From Parendozoicomonas sp. Alg238-R29 (lineage in GTDB: Bacteria; Pseudomonadota; Gammaproteobacteria; Pseudomonadales; Endozoicomonadaceae), in the NCBI RefSeq assembly GCF_947331445.1, contig NZ_CAMZOG010000001.1:51681-115680 (forward strand): a stretch of 64,000 nucleotides of DNA, given 5' to 3'. Positions 63,948-64,000 of this stretch are shown here, piece by piece (position 1 is the stretch's first letter; each line of letters opens with the position of its first letter). The notes under the pieces were generated by a model. It was not told where the DNA came from. It saw only the letters and a program-made list of their open reading frames with translations, and searched no databases. The position numbers were made by a program, and so were the translations under genes.

Positions 63948-64000
63948 CCAGTTGTTTTAATTGATGAAAATCAGTCTGTTGATAAACTGGATTGCGACCA

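Overview
The window looks like a chromosomal piece of a host-associated gammaproteobacterium, most like Endozoicomonas or a close Oceanospirillales relative. This is inferred from three things. The cell-envelope block proA-rsfS-rlmH-mrdA-rodA-mltB-rlpA-dacA-dat-ybeD-lipB-lipA has the order known from Pseudomonas and its relatives. The fimT-pilV-pilW-pilX-pilY1-pilE minor pilin cluster is of the Pseudomonas type. Mixed with these are genes for eukaryote-directed proteins (a SopB/IpgD-type phosphoinositide phosphatase, a secreted PI-PLC, kinase remnants, an Rhs toxin). No rRNA, tRNA, CRISPR array or transposase was seen.

Layout. 1-1,245: end of an OmpW-type porin gene and an RmlD-like protein lacking the usual YxxxK residues. 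1,432-6,706: a hybrid sensor kinase followed by a receiver-PAS-kinase protein, with an 18-bp perfect palindrome just upstream. 6,799-18,643: proline synthesis, ribosome silencing and methylation, the elongation and peptidoglycan genes, then D-amino-acid transaminase and lipoate genes; nadD, usually between proA and rsfS, is missing. 18,694-26,188 (minus): type IV minor pilins and a PilY1 enlarged by three beta-sandwich modules. 26,377-29,811: a four-gene Mla/MCE-type lipid transporter. 29,934-33,023 (minus): two paralogous SLC6/NSS amino-acid symporters. 33,124-34,361 (minus): an ECF sigma factor with its ChrR-type zinc anti-sigma factor, facing the wreck of an FAD amine-oxidase gene. 34,866-39,289: a metal-dependent hydrolase, an AraC regulator, a thioesterase and ilvD. 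39,419-44,591: exported proteins including a PI-PLC, then LysE, holA and lptE, without the leuS gene that usually precedes lptE-holA.

44,600-50,700 is the most unusual part. A coiled-coil membrane-hairpin protein and a SopB-like phosphatase lie between two minus-strand fragments of one eukaryotic-type protein kinase: the glycine loop and beta3 lysine at 48.4-48.7 kb, and subdomain XI at 44.8-44.9 kb. A small frameshifted gene with a strong ribosome-binding site sits directly before the phosphatase, where a type III chaperone would be expected. Next comes an exported protein with a RING-like CPIC...HxxC signature.

50,762-58,809 returns to metabolism: PhoD phosphatase, aldehyde dehydrogenase, a membrane-anchored DSD1-type PLP enzyme, an AlaX-type tRNA editing protein, an RRM protein and aspA. 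59,328-63,396 is a 5'-truncated Rhs gene with a GHSLGG lipase tip and a signal-peptide-bearing ankyrin protein as likely immunity partner, followed by an unknown exported protein.

Perfect tandem duplications of 11-18 bp recur across the window (13.2, 31.5, 33.1, 34.5, 46.7, 52.4 kb). They lie in coding ends, promoters and a pseudogene, and suggest frequent slippage-type duplication in this genome.
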